Part shown: piece by piece, positions 44,598 through 56,600 of the stretch
Position numbering within the stretch: the stretch's first letter is position 1
How the letters are laid out: each line of letters starts with the position of its first letter
Translations under genes and position numbers: made by a program
The notes under the pieces: generated by a model
Database searches by the model: none
Told to the model about the DNA's origin: nothing
The model's input: only the letters and a program-made list of their open reading frames with translations
Source: Nematostella vectensis
Lineage: Eukaryota > Cnidaria > Anthozoa > Actiniaria > Edwardsiidae
Assembly (NCBI RefSeq): GCF_932526225.1
Contig: NC_064041.1
Coordinates: 5,700,046-5,764,045 of the forward strand
Reading direction: 5' to 3'
DNA: 64,000 bases

Positions 44598-45486
44598 GTA
44601 AGTATATATATTTAGCAAATAGTCTTGAGTTTAATCAAAATTGTTTTGAGAGCATTTTTCCACAAAATGTGCAGTGAAGAATAAAATTGCAGTGAAGAAT
44701 AAGAATGCTGATCGTTGAAGCAAATTAAGGTATAGTGTTTGTCGAATCAGCCGGAACCGACATCTGGATTGGTTGAATAAAAGCTATTCTTTGGATTTAA
44801 AATGCCTTAGTATTGCCTTTTCTTTTTATCAATTTAAGAAGATTTCATAGGCTTGTTTCCTCTTCCATGCAAGCGAAACTTACAGTACAAAAGACTTTAA
44901 ATCCTTTATTTGCAAGTTAAACCATAAGCATCGAATCTTCCTTTTTAGAGGCTTGTGTGGCTAGTTTTGACTATAGGAAATAGAACTTTGTATCAAAGAG
45001 TAACTTTGTATTAAATATAGAATTCTTGAGAACAAGCGTATTTCCAAAGGGATTATTAGCAGCACATTAGTGCAGAAGCAAAGCTCTATTCGAGGCAAAT
45101 AGGTGAAAAAAAAGAACATTACAAGCCCACCAAAAATGGATGAATTATCTCGTGGATCTCAACGTCCAGATCACTTTTACCCTCGTTTTTGGAGGATATT
45201 AATGATAAGACATTGTTTTAAATATAAAATAAAAGAAACTCACGACCATGCCAAAACCACGTGGCCTCCACCAAGCTTGAAGTCACGAGCCATCCTTTGC
45301 ATGCAGCTCAAGAACATGTTTTCGATCAAAACGCGCTTCAAAACGCAAATAAATGGGCGACAATCCTAAATCAACCGTTAATATTACAAGTTAATGGTGT
45401 TGTCTCGAGACTGTTTCCAAAATTGTTTAAGGGGATCGATATATTCGCTACAAAATACTAAACAAAATAGGTTTGAAACAATCAAG

Positions 45487-45513
45487 ATGGCGGCCGATGT
45501 TGAATATGAAAAG
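45487..45513 (+). CDS. Locus B unit IV first exon 1b (MAADVEYEK)
   Basis: Same peptide as unit I, GTATGT donor, phase 0; E-box 17-mer at 45247-45263. Confidence 0.45.
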
Positions 45514-48056
45514 GTATGTTATGGAGGCCTGTCGACCTTAAATTTAAGATTTCAAATCCATTGCATTTGAAAGAACGCAAAACGAGATGCTTTAAGTCGA
45601 TTTGATGATGTTTTTATTAGTTTTTTCGTCAAAATTCGATCAAGCTGTCGTATTGAAGATGGCCGTCTGAGTGGGATTTTCAAAATGTACGAAAAGACAC
45701 TATGATATCTTCCTCAGAAAAAAAGACTTTCCGAATAAAAGCATATTCAATACTCGCTGAAGAGGTATCATAACAAATTTCTCAAATGTGCAGTGGAGAA
45801 TGAAAACAGTGGTTGTGCTTTGTCGTCATGCAGAATGAAGTTATAGTGTTTGTGCACTTGGTCGGATCGAGCGGCATACAACCGTAAACTGCAGCTGGAT
45901 CGGTTGAATCAGCAGTCATTCTTAAGATTTAAAATGCTTTAAGAAAAATTGTTTCTCCTTATCAATATCGGGAGATTTCCTAGGCTCATTCCCGTCTGGC
46001 TCTATTGTTTTTGTTTGGAGGGTAAGCGGGGAAGACGGCACCCAAAGCAAACAACTAAAGTCGCGGTATCTAGCCGAATACAGAACACTTTTCTTCCCTA
46101 GAATATAAAAACGTCTTGTGGAAAATTCCGCACAATAGTTATTTTACTTCCATACGGAATCATACAGTTAAAAGCTCTGATTTAACCGTTCCAGCTGTCT
46201 GTAATAATTACTATGCCTTTCATTTTGCTTTATGACAAAGCACAACATTGTTTTATGTTCCTTCATTTGAGGAATGTGCCTTCAGCCAGTCTAGAATATG
46301 CTTTGATTGCGGAAGCATTTTTCTAAGGAAGACTGGTAAAAAAAACTTTGTTTTTACAATGTGAAAATCCAAATATTTTTCCTTCTCTCAATATAAGAAC
46401 TTTCAGAACTTTTAGTTTTTTTACTTACCTTCCATACCAAATCTTGCAGTAGAAGTCATCAGTGGTAGAAACTGATTTTCATTGCACAACCGAAAGGTGA
46501 TGCCATGAACCCGTGCGAAAACCAATGAAATAGAATTTCTTATGTATTTTTATGCTAAAGTTATAATTTGACAGCCTTGATTCCTCGTAGTCCCAACAGA
46601 CATAAGCTACGCTAATGACATTTAACAGCATATTTTCAATTGGCCTTATCGACGTCTTCTTTTAGGAGGAACATTGGCAACGTTGAAGATGACGGTTTAA
46701 GCTTTTTTTGGTAACACTGCAATCATTTCCACAAATTCTTCATCGATTTCCAGAAAAATCGAATATGTTCCCAACTTACTGGATGTAACCTTGATATTCC
46801 TTGAACGTTATGAATTTTTGATTGCGCACCATGGTAGATGACTGTGTTTATATGAGGCACAAACATCAAGTTGGCAAACATCTTATACCTTTTGATAAAT
46901 CCATTGTTACAATGACAAAAAAAGTTTTCAATCCTCCTTCCATCAACGAACTTGTTCCTATTTGCAACGAGCATATTTGACTCCTTGCTCTGAGTCACTA
47001 AAATCAAGATGCGGAACACTAACTCATCCTCGAAAAATTTGCATGTCATGCTTTGGTTATCAGCAACAATTCATATTTTGTATTAACTTTGAATGTTTAT
47101 TGAGTTTTATAACATCTTTACTCTATTGCTCGACAGACAGAAGATCCTAAGTTTGGATTAAACTTAAATTCAAATCTATCTAATCGTATCTATGCTGGGG
47201 TATGATTTTGATTTAAGTTGCCTTATTGGCGCATTTGTTTGCTCAAACATAATCTTCCAATTCTTCTGCTACAAAAACTAAAAAAATCTTGTGGAAAATA
47301 GGAAAACCTAATTTGACTCTGAGAAACAAAACCAAGAATAATCAGAATGTAGAGTATTTTATAATAGAATGACGTCTTTTTTCTGACAAAAAAGTGTTTT
47401 CTTTGCGGCTCTGAAGATGATAGTCAAATCTCCTTGTGATGCTCTGTTTAAGGAATGTTTGGAATGAGCCTAGTAAGCATAAACGCAACAGAGAAAAACC
47501 TAGATACTGTAATAGTATTAACAGCCAAATTCGTTGTTGCGCGACCTCGGCGAATCCAATATTCTTGTGTCGTTTGGGAAATAGCGCGAGTCAATCAAAC
47601 TTTGGTCCGCGTATGATTTGTGCTATTCCTAAAAACATGGATTTCATCATCGTCTTTGTTATTCAATAACAAGTCTGGGCATCTTATAATGAGTACGAAG
47701 TGAAGGTCCCTTGGCATTGTGATGATAATTTTGATCAAACCTTGTTTTGATCCGCATTTGTGCGAAAAATCTTATACTACACGATGTCTGTCATTCTTAT
47801 TCCATATTTCACCCTTTATCACTCGAGCGGGGTAATTTTCAGTATATAGTTTATGCATAAACAGTTGTCATAGTTTAAAAGTAACGAATTGCCATAGAAA
47901 ATGCCATAGAAAATTGCGCGAGATATTCCCGCCAAAAGTGGATAAAAGCCCTCAGCGAATAAATTTAGGCACGTGGAGCGTCGGGTTCGGCCATTTGAGT
48001 TGTTCCACGCGGTAGAGCTACATTTATTGTTAGGCTGTATCAGTTCTGTCAACGAT

Positions 48057-48074
48057 ATGGACCTGAACTACAAC
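48057..48074 (+). CDS. Locus B unit IV first exon 1c (MDLNYN)
   Basis: Glu-to-Asp change from unit I; GTATGT donor kept, phase 0. Confidence 0.4.
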
Positions 48075-48521
48075 GTATGTAGAAGTCTAGGGTACAAATT
48101 ACGTTTAGAGGTTAGGGAAAAGGGGCAGGGGACAAAAGCGGTGTGAAATCAATGCTAAGGAAGAGAAAAATGAAAGAAGAGAAACCATCGTCCCCAGTTC
48201 TTCTGCGATCAGCAAGCATAAGTTTACCTCTAAAGGCTTAAATTATTTTTACGCTACAGTCACGGATCTTTAAGACATATTGATCAACCTACTGCTAGGA
48301 AAGAATCGATGAGTAAAACAAATTTGGGAATGATGCTTTTTACAGGAATAGTCGAATAATAGCGAGGACTGTTGAACATGTTTATTTTTTATGTAAAGCG
48401 TTCTTGACTGAAGCAATACTTGGCAGACGCTATTGTTTTCAGTCTTCCTGTTTGGGAAATGAACTTGGGTATTTTTAGGGGCTCCTAGCTGTCCTTTCAG
48501 ATATAACCATTGTTTTTACAG

Positions 48522-48602
48522 ACTCGTGAGGGTCCACCACCAAAAAAGCAAGAAGCTGTTGAAGAGCAATTGGAAGCGGACGAGAAGCTCGAGATAGATG
48601 AG
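48522..48602 (+). CDS. Locus B unit IV acidic exon (TREGPPPKKQ...)
   Basis: Identical to unit I, 27 codons, phase 0-0, GTAAAG donor. Confidence 0.6.
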
Positions 48603-49139
48603 GTAAAGTTTTGCGTAGCTTGTGCATGCGAATACAGAAATTTTAGATGTCGGTCCAAAAAGGTGCTCTTTTAAGCCTTTTGCCCTAAACCGATGCTAAA
48701 GTAACTAGGACATGTGTGCAAAAACTTACTGGAATGACAGTACTGCTCTTGAACATATGTACACTATTCGCGACACTTTTGAGGAAAGGAATATTACGAT
48801 CACTTCATCAAAGTTTTAAAGACCGCGGTGAAGTTAGCAACTAACTCAGCAGATAATTCAAGTAGTGAAGTTATACAGCGAATTCAGCAACCAATTCGAA
48901 CAAAAGTTATAATAACGTCCTGATTTAATCAAATCTCGTCTGCAAACACTTAAAGCTTAAGTATTATGATTGTCTAGTGAACTACCGACCATTGTACAAT
49001 TTCGTGGCTTCTCAGATTTTATGCAAATTACCTAAAAGCTGGTTATCCATATAAAACTGCTAAATTGGTTAGAGTTTCGTTGTTTCTTGGGCTTCTTGTG
49101 AACAGAAGCAAGTGAATGAGATGATAAAGAGCGCGTGAA

Positions 49140-49535
49140 GTGCGTGTTAATGAGTGCGTACCTGGAGTGCGTGGTGATGCGTGCGTAACTGGAGTGCGTG
49201 GTGATGCGTGCGTACCTGGAGTGCGTGATGATCAGTGCGTACCTGGAGTGCGTGTTAATGAGTGCGTACCTGGAGTGCGTGTTAATGAGTGCGTACCTGG
49301 AGTGCGTGGTGATGCGTGCGTAACTGGAGTGCGTGGTGATGCGTGCGTACCTGGAGTGCGTGTTAATAAGTGCGTACCTGAAGTGCGTGGTGATCAGTGC
49401 GTACCCGGAGTACCTGGTAATAAGTGCGTACCTGGAGTGCGTGGTGCTGAGTGCCTACCTGGAATGCGTGGTAATAATGGGTGCCCGGAGTGCGTGGTGA
49501 CGAGTGCGTACCTGGAATGCGTGGTAATCACCACG
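49140..49535. repeat. Expanded 27-bp minisatellite in unit IV intron
   Basis: About 14 units of GTGCGTACCTGGAGTGCG type against about 6 in unit I. Gives a 149-codon plus-strand ORF with CVPGVRG periodicity, not supported as coding. Confidence 0.85.
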
Positions 49536-49613
49536 TACCGATCAGTACTAGCCGCTAAAAGCTCATATATACCCTGGTTAATAGAGTAATCGACACACGC
49601 TTTTATCTGGCAG

Positions 49614-49685
49614 GTATTTGCGGCAGAGGAAGAAGAAAAAGAGAAAGTTACAGATAAAAAAAAAAACCCTGTTGAACAGGAGGAT
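49614..49685 (+). CDS. Locus B unit IV exon VFAAEEEEKEK...
   Basis: 72 nt, 24 codons, phase 0-0. Compared with unit I it gains two codons by A-tract growth (VTDKKKNPVEQED). The in-frame indel with intact splice sites suggests the frame still matters. Confidence 0.6.
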
Positions 49686-50067
49686 GTAAGTGGAAGTTTT
49701 ATATGTCGGGTATCATGTGTTCTACATATAGACATGTCTCCAAATGGCTGCGTAAGCGGCATCACTCTCTTCTTTCCCTGTCTCACCTTACTTTGTTTAA
49801 AGTTGGCGTGATTTTAAGACGTGGACAAGCTTTTACGTCTTTGATTCATTATCTGTCTCTGTTTCTCGGATAGTAAAAGTCAGCCTTGCATAGGCGCGCT
49901 TAAAGTTTTCAGCTTTTGCACGTCATATTGATTGACGATAAGTAGATGCACCATTAGCCTAGCTAAACGCAATTATTTCATTTAAAGATTAAAGATGCTT
50001 ATCTTTTATCCACACTAAGTGCGCTGGCATGCTATCTCCATTTATTTTACAATATCTTTGTTTTTAG

Positions 50068-50166
50068 ATAGACCCACAGTACGGTCTCACAGACCGAGGG
50101 CACCCTGTGGTCCAAGAGACTGGCAATAGGGACGAAGAAAGTGATGATGTAGAAGAGCGGGTTTAA
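50068..50166 (+). CDS. Locus B unit IV terminal exon IDPQYG..., shortened
   Basis: IDPQYGLTDRGHPVVQETG, NRDEESDDVEERV, then TAA at 50164. A one-base gain after GAAGAG shifts the frame and removes the MKTDPLDAC tail kept in all three unit I copies. Confidence 0.55.
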   Translation: MDPQYGLTDRGHPVVQETGNRDEESDDVEERV

Positions 50167-50436
50167 AAAGACTGATCCCCTGGATGCGTGTAATCTGTGT
50201 TAGATGACGGGAATGGCTGGAGAGGGGGGGCGGGGCAGTCAGAAAGTTAAACTTTCCCTCCCTCTTTTATTCTTTATACAATAAGATAAAAAGATAACAA
50301 TAAATATTAATTAATTAATAATAATAATAATAATAATATAATAATAATTAAAAAACGTTGCAGCGTACTTTTCTTGATTCATTTGCTATAAATTTTAAGT
50401 CGAGCTTATCTGTGACATCCTGATAATAATGTAGTT

Positions 50437-50789
50437 CACTCTTTTTTTATAAGAACCTTTTCAATAAGAACATGCATGCTGAGATTTCAACAAATTTTAA
50501 GAACATGCTAGGAACCTGCTGAGGCTCATATAGCAGAAAAAAATATTACTTAATTAGTCTATGTGTTCTAAAATGCAGTGTCAAATTGTGTTAATCGATA
50601 ACAACCTAAAATATTATTGCTATTAATCATTTGTGCAATTCTCTACCTAATAATTCATTGGGAACTATATTTTATAAGCACTAAAACTTAAGAACATCTT
50701 TAAGAGCACTTTCAGCCTTAAAATGCTAAAAAAATAAGAACGGCCCAGCCTCAATTGAAAAGTAGACGATCTTATAAAAAAAGAGTGTA
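50437..50789. mobile_element. MITE (CACTCTTTTTTTATAAGAAC family), unit IV
   Basis: Orthologous to 21597-21957; same position in the unit. Confidence 0.7.
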
Positions 50790-50837
50790 TCATCAAACGA
50801 GTCAGTCTCGATTGAGCCATGAGTCATTGCAGGTGCA

Positions 50838-50945
50838 GGGCCGTAGGCAGGGCCCAATATTTTCAAAAATTAGAACCAGTAGGGGTGTGGCCAGGTCCCC
50901 ATGTTTTTAAATGTTTATTGCCACCCCCACCACCCCACCACCACC
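50838..50945 (-). repeat. Dispersed repeat, paralogue of 22000-22115
   Basis: Same sequence as in unit I; the C run is replaced by (CCACCACC)n. Confidence 0.55.
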
Positions 50946-52057
50946 ACCACATCCATACAGCACTGCATTCCCCCAGAACAAACGTAAATCTCAAAATACC
51001 GGCCCAAATGGCTTGAAACTTCACACAGATCATATTTAAGATTCCACTGTCAGGTCAGAATATTATTGAGAGTCTTAACGTTTTTATTTCGTATTAAAGT
51101 AAACGCCTTATTCCAATCCCGGATATGTTTACTGTAAACCAAGACACACAACGTGACGTAATCCACTATAATTTATTCATACACACAGTGAGCTTAAAGC
51201 TCTTTTTTCTTTTCCCGCTAACTTTGGTTCATTGACTTCAAAATCACCCCGTTATATGCCAAATAGGTTCAAGCTATCTTATATAATCAGTCCTCGAGCC
51301 TTCGATTATTTGAACGGTGAACGTTTCATGACCCACCTTTTTGGACTCTGAAAACTTATTTTTTTTTTCATTTTTTTGGCTATGATGTGTCTAATTTTAT
51401 TTTATTTTTTACTTTTCTAGTTTTTTCCTCTGAAGGTTGGTTCGTTTGAAAGCGGACCAGCCGTACTGTCGGATAAGGCCCTATATTATAATTTGATTTG
51501 GGATAGGTGGGGGAGGAGGGTGGATAAAAAATATAAAATAGCGGGACCCAAGATTTAAGAAAAAATACATCGCATTGAGAAAAGCAAGAAAAAAAAGGGC
51601 AAACATCCTGCACAAACGCACCCGGACGAAGAAATATAATTTATTTTATTTATCATTATTATTTTTTTTTTTGGGGGGGGGGACGTTACATAAATATTAA
51701 AAAAATAATGGTGGGGTATAGCTACGCGCCCCTTACTGTTCATACAAATACACATCAGTCAATCTTGTTTTAAAATTGTCGTTTTTCTAGCTCGCTCAGT
51801 CATTTCCTTATAAGGCCTTACCAATACCATATATGGGAGTCCGCTTCAATCAGTTTTTCGCTATTTATCGCTTTAGAATTTTGTAAGTCGAGAATTTCAA
51901 CGTGAACTTGCATGAATTCGTGTTTACTACGATTTTGCTGTCAGCCATCTTGGAAATGGAGCTAAGTCCCTAACGTCGCCCCAGGCTTTTTACCCCATTA
52001 GAAAAAAAAAACAGCTGTTGATTGATGTGGACTTTAAAATCACACTAGCATACGCAC

Positions 52058-52296
52058 ATTGGCACCAGTCGGACCAAGACGGGACGCTAGCACAGTCTAT
52101 TACCCGTGCAGTTCGGCAACCATGGACAGCTGTTTCGTCCTTATTAGGACTCGTCAGCATGGCATAGCCGGTTTGCCTCAGTTAAACTTCATCGGCAAAA
52201 AACTGCAGGGCGACTTCGACTCGAACGAAGTGCTTTAAACCACAGCTTAGATCCATGTCGGATCTAGAGCTGCGACCGGGCTAGCGTGATGCCAAT
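52058..52296 (-). repeat. Repeat body around the hammerhead ribozyme (retrozyme-like)
   Basis: Ends show partial inversion: ATTGGCA...ACGCTAGC on the left and GCTAGCGTGATGCCAAT on the right. GC content is higher than the flanks. No ORF. Small noncoding elements with hammerheads (retrozymes) are known in plants and animals; assignment here is inference, and boundaries are approximate. Confidence 0.45.
52114..52170 (-). ncRNA. Type I hammerhead ribozyme
   Basis: On the minus strand, in order: CGGC, UAUG, CCAUG | CUGACGA | GUCC-UAAUAA-GGAC | GAA | ACAGCUGU | C | CAUGG, UU, GCCG. All core nucleotides are present. Stem I is CCAUG/CAUGG plus CGGC/GCCG around an internal loop, stem II is GUCC/GGAC, stem III is the short ACA/UGU hairpin. 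Cleavage is expected after the C at 52125. The stem I internal loop and stem II loop are placed for the tertiary contact known to speed these ribozymes. Confidence 0.85.
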
Positions 52297-52672
52297 TGTG
52301 CGGATCACGCATGCGACCTTTGCTAGTCTAAAACTCCGTCGGATAGCCAAACTATCCTTGCGAGTATGTATACATAAATGTGATATGATTTCTGAAAATA
52401 TTGGTGGGGGGACTTGCCTACATGACCAACTTCCTGCTTTGGTTTGATCTGCTGACAGCGCTTATCTCCTCACTGTGCACTAGAGTACTACTGACTTGCT
52501 CTGTAAAAAGTTCTTTGTCTACCGCCATTTTGTCATCCTAGCAAAATACCAAATTCAAGAAAGTTGCTGCGAAGTCACTTAATAACCTGCCACCTGCCAA
52601 CCTCGTCTCATTTGTAATAAGTTCGTCTTGATGGTCGTCTAGATTTATTAAACTAAACTGTGAAAAGAACAA

Positions 52673-52925
52673 TGTGTAGTTCCAGAAAATATCCATACCC
52701 CCCCCCCCCCCTATTGAGGGGGGTGGTGTGACCCCCCACCCCTCTAGAATTTCCAACCCCCTGGAAAAAAATAAATACAGTAACTGTTAAGAAAAAAAGG
52801 GCATTTCCCCCCCCCCCCTCCCTCCCCTCTGGAAATTTCTGGGCGTTTAAACCCCCCCCCCCCCGGAATTTCAAACCCCCTCAATGGGGGGGGGGGGGGG
52901 GTATGGATATTTCTGGAACTACACA
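52673..52925. mobile_element. C/G-rich MITE, about 253 bp
   Basis: TIRs TGTGTAGTTCCAGAAAATATCC and GGATATTTCTGGAACTACACA, each followed inwards by C or G runs. Internal GGAATTTC/GAAATTTC pieces also repeat. Run lengths are probably unstable. Confidence 0.85.
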
Positions 52926-53530
52926 ATACGTTACAGTTTTTTGGTAAAATAACTAGTCGGTATCACATGCAATCGTTAGTTTGGCGATTATATATACCTC
53001 TAGGCTAAATTCGTTTACACACGAGATATGAAAGCCCTCTTGAACTCTGAAATATATGCTTAGTACTTTAATTAAGTTTGTATCCTATTAATTTCCTAAA
53101 GGCGCCCAGAAAACACATGTAAAATTTAATCAGACAGACCAATGTCTTTCTACCGACTCCCATTGACTAAAATAAAGTGAGTTGTTTTCCTGGATTGTTT
53201 TTTGTAAACATTCTGATCCTCTTTCTCACTCATCACAACATGAAGTGATAATGAGTGTCGCGTTGCATATCTCGCCCGCTGATACCACAACGAACATGGC
53301 GCGCAAACGAAACTTTAACGACATTTTAAAACGAAAGCTTGTGCAGTAAGCTAAATGAAGTTTTGAACTCCGCCAAAGCTTGCAAAGTCTTTGACAGTTG
53401 ATGACCTACTCTTAGCTTAAGTTGAACGCTTCGAAGAGGCTGTAGTAGTGCAAATATTTATTCGTCTATTTCCAAGTACACGTAACGTAAATATCTGAAA
53501 TAGAGGAATTTGGTAATCTGACACCCCGCT
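52926..53530. other. Intergenic / upstream region of gene C
   Basis: No ORF of coding character and no repeat recognised. Probably holds the distal promoter of gene C. Confidence 0.3.
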
Positions 53531-53539
53531 GATCCGGCT

Positions 53540-53548
53540 TTATAAAGG
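53540..53548 (+). promoter_or_regulatory. TATA-like box of gene C
   Basis: GGCTTTATAAAGGGG lies about 95 bp upstream of the signal-peptide ATG at 53639, a suitable place for a TATA box with a short 5' UTR. Confidence 0.5.
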
Positions 53549-53638
53549 GGTGTTCCAACGCTGAATCGTTATTCGAAGTTAACGGCTGAAGCGAAAGGTT
53601 TAGAAAAGAGCTGAATAGCCTTCATCCACACTTCGACA

Positions 53639-53690
53639 ATGAATGGAAACTACTCTTCCCTGGCATTTCTGCTAATAATGGCTTGTGCAT
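53639..53690 (+). CDS. Gene C exon 1: signal peptide
   Basis: [17 protein letters not shown]: short polar start, hydrophobic core, small residues at the end. GTAAGT donor, phase 1. Confidence 0.75.
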
Positions 53691-56600
53691 GTAAGTTTTT
53701 ATTGTTATTATTATCATCTCTATCGTTTTGCAGTTTTACTTGGCCTAAGACCAGTTTGAGATACGTTGATAAAGACAAATGCCGCCAAGAACTTCAAATC
53801 AGATCTTGACCATAATTCAAGCTGAAAGTTGATAGCAACCTACAAGTACCTAATCACAATCGGCAAAGTTAACATCACACTGCTGGTTTGGTTTATATAA
53901 ATTTTGAAAACTCCTATCATTTCACAAAGTGTAATTTATGTGTTTTGAGTACAGGATTAATACTGTAAAAGATTGATTATATCAAATGTTTTTTAGGAAA
54001 GGGTACTGTACGCAAAAACATATTTTATTATACTACTTTGCATTGTATGGAAACAAAGTCTCCATCTAAGCCGTTCTGGAATCGTCACGCTAGGGGCCCC
54101 GTCAGCCGTTATGACATAAGCCCGACATAACGATATGGACATAATGACATAACAGAAAAAACATGTTTTTTTTCTCTTATGCCGTTATATGTCCATGTCG
54201 TTGTGTCGGGCTAAACATAGTGCGCGCGCCCATGTCGTTATGTCGTTATGTCACTAATGTGCACCAGGCATTACTGGTGCTCAAGCGCCGATTATGCCAA
54301 GTGACACTAGTGACAAAACGAGATAACAATAAAGGTGCGCGCACGACACGCACAACATAACAAAACATGGACATAATGACATGAAAGAAAAAACATGTTT
54401 TTTCTTTTATGTCGTTATGTTCATGTCGTTATGTTGGGCTTATGCCAAAATGTCGAATTATTCACACTTGAACATATGAACATAAGGGTGAACATAAGGG
54501 TGCACGCGCATGCATGTCGTTATGTCGTTATGTCACTAGTGTGCACCAGGCATAATGGCTGACGCTCACGCGCCGCCTAGCGTGACGAGTCCAGAACGGC
54601 TGCGAGGAAAAGGATTTCGAGGTCGTTATAACACAGGCACCCCAAGGTCACAGTGTGTGATCCGTTATGTTGTGACTCTTCGCGTGACAGATAGAGTCTG
54701 GACTAATCCGTTCCATCATGCGTGACCCTCGAGGAACCATAAACCACTATAATCAGCTAAATGTCTCCACTTATAGCACAAAAACCACAAAGAACAACTA
54801 AAGGGAAAAACTTCAAGGGTAAGACAGGAGAATATGGTAAAGGGAATCAGAGAGCACATTTGATTAGGGAATTCTGGTAGGACAGGATTATTGTCATTCA
54901 GGATAATAAAGCCAATTAGAAAATAGCAAATATTTCCCGTCCCCGGCCGCGTAATTTTTTGGCGGCCCGCTAAAAAAAAATATCCTCATTCGCTTCGTGT
55001 TCGACAGTGAAATAAATTCTCGCTTCGCATTTCAAGTGCAAAAAGATGGCTTTTGTTTGCGTTGTGATACACTCTTTTTTTATAAGAACGTCCAGATTGA
55101 GATTTTACCAAGTTATATTCACTAGTCAACTGAAACCTCTTCCCCCATGGTCCCGGGGAAAGCCCCCACCCCAAGGGGAAAAAATGCAGTCAAATGCCCC
55201 TACCCCTCGGGATGCCAACTAAAGGCAACTACCCGACAACAAGTCATATAAAATAAGCTATTACGTTTCCAAGCCAATACACTTCAGCGAGTGCATTTGT
55301 ACTAATAACTATTAAGAAAACGTTACCAAAAAATTGGAAAAATAATTACCCTCATCTGGCGTTAGTTATCATTCATATTCGTTTTTGCACATTGCACCAT
55401 GCAGCTTGCTACACGCTGATACATGGAAATGCTTGCTACAGAAGAGAAACAGTCTCAAACCAGAAAGTGACATGGCTTTTGCAAAGTACATTTGTGATGT
55501 TATTCATTTGTCCCCAAGCCTCTTTGGTGGGGACAAGTCTTAGAGTAAAAAAACTGTCAATTCTCCCACCCCCTCGGGACAAATTTTTTGTTCAAACGTG
55601 CTCTAAACCCCCATGTTAACCCTACACTTCCCCGGGACCATGGGGGTGGGGGTTTCAAATGACTAGTGCATGAAGAACAAGGCCGAGGCTCAGATAGCAT
55701 AAAAAAAATTATTCTTTAGTTCTGATGCGTTCTAAAATGCAGAATCGACAAATTGAGCTCATAGTAACAACCTTATTATTGCTATATCATTAGTGTACTT
55801 CTCTTCCTTATAATTCATTGGGCAATCTATTCTTATATACATTAAATCTACAAATTTATGAACATCGTCAAGAACATATTCAGCCTTAAAATGTCCTAAA
55901 AGTAAGAACTGAAAATAAGACGTTCTTATAAAAAAAAAAAAAAGAGTGTATTCAGTCTGATTCTGTAACATTTGAAATTCTGGTTATAACTCGCAAACTA
56001 ATCGCATGAATTGCTTAGAATTTTATCCAGACTACATTGAAGACACGACAACCAAGTAAAAAGTAAGGTGTCACAACGTAACGTTATCACACACTGTGAG
56101 CTTGAAGTACCTATGGTTATATACAAAAACACAAGGGAAAATACAAGACGCGTACCAAAAAGTGGCTCGTTTCTTATTGAATGATCGTCAAATATTTTCC
56201 TTTTTCCATATGACACCTATGACTGCGCACCCCACCCCACCCCCCCACCCCCTCCCCACCCCCCCCACCCCACCCCCTCTTGGCTGCCAAAAAGTGGCTC
56301 GTTTCTTATTGAATGATCGTCAAATATTTTCCTTTTTCCATATGACACCTATGACTGCGCCCCCCCCACCCCCCCACCCCCCCACCCCACCCCCTCTTGG
56401 CTGCCAAAAAGTGGATCATTTCTTATTGAAGGATCATCGAATACTGTATTTCCAATAATCACCTTTCGCTCTTGGAACTGCAATTTGAGATTTGATGTAT
56501 ACCGTTTGCACTTTGAACAACGAGATAAAAATAATCTATTTTCACTAGGGAAGTAAGCGAAGACGTACGGTGCTTATCGCGCGTTAGAAAATTAGTGCCA

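Larger units (their letters stand above)
44093..51890 (+). repeat. Tandem unit IV of locus B
   Basis: Collinear with unit I apart from: no MITE at 12528 or 23018, loss of the VAPSHDEH block and of one 1.2-kb repeat, several deletions (for example near 47706), and an expanded 27-bp array. It carries one set of exons. Confidence 0.85.

Noticed and set aside
49140-49589. 149-codon Cys-rich ORF (CVPGVRG repeats)
   Set aside because: Reading of the 27-bp intronic minisatellite; flanking exons splice around it.
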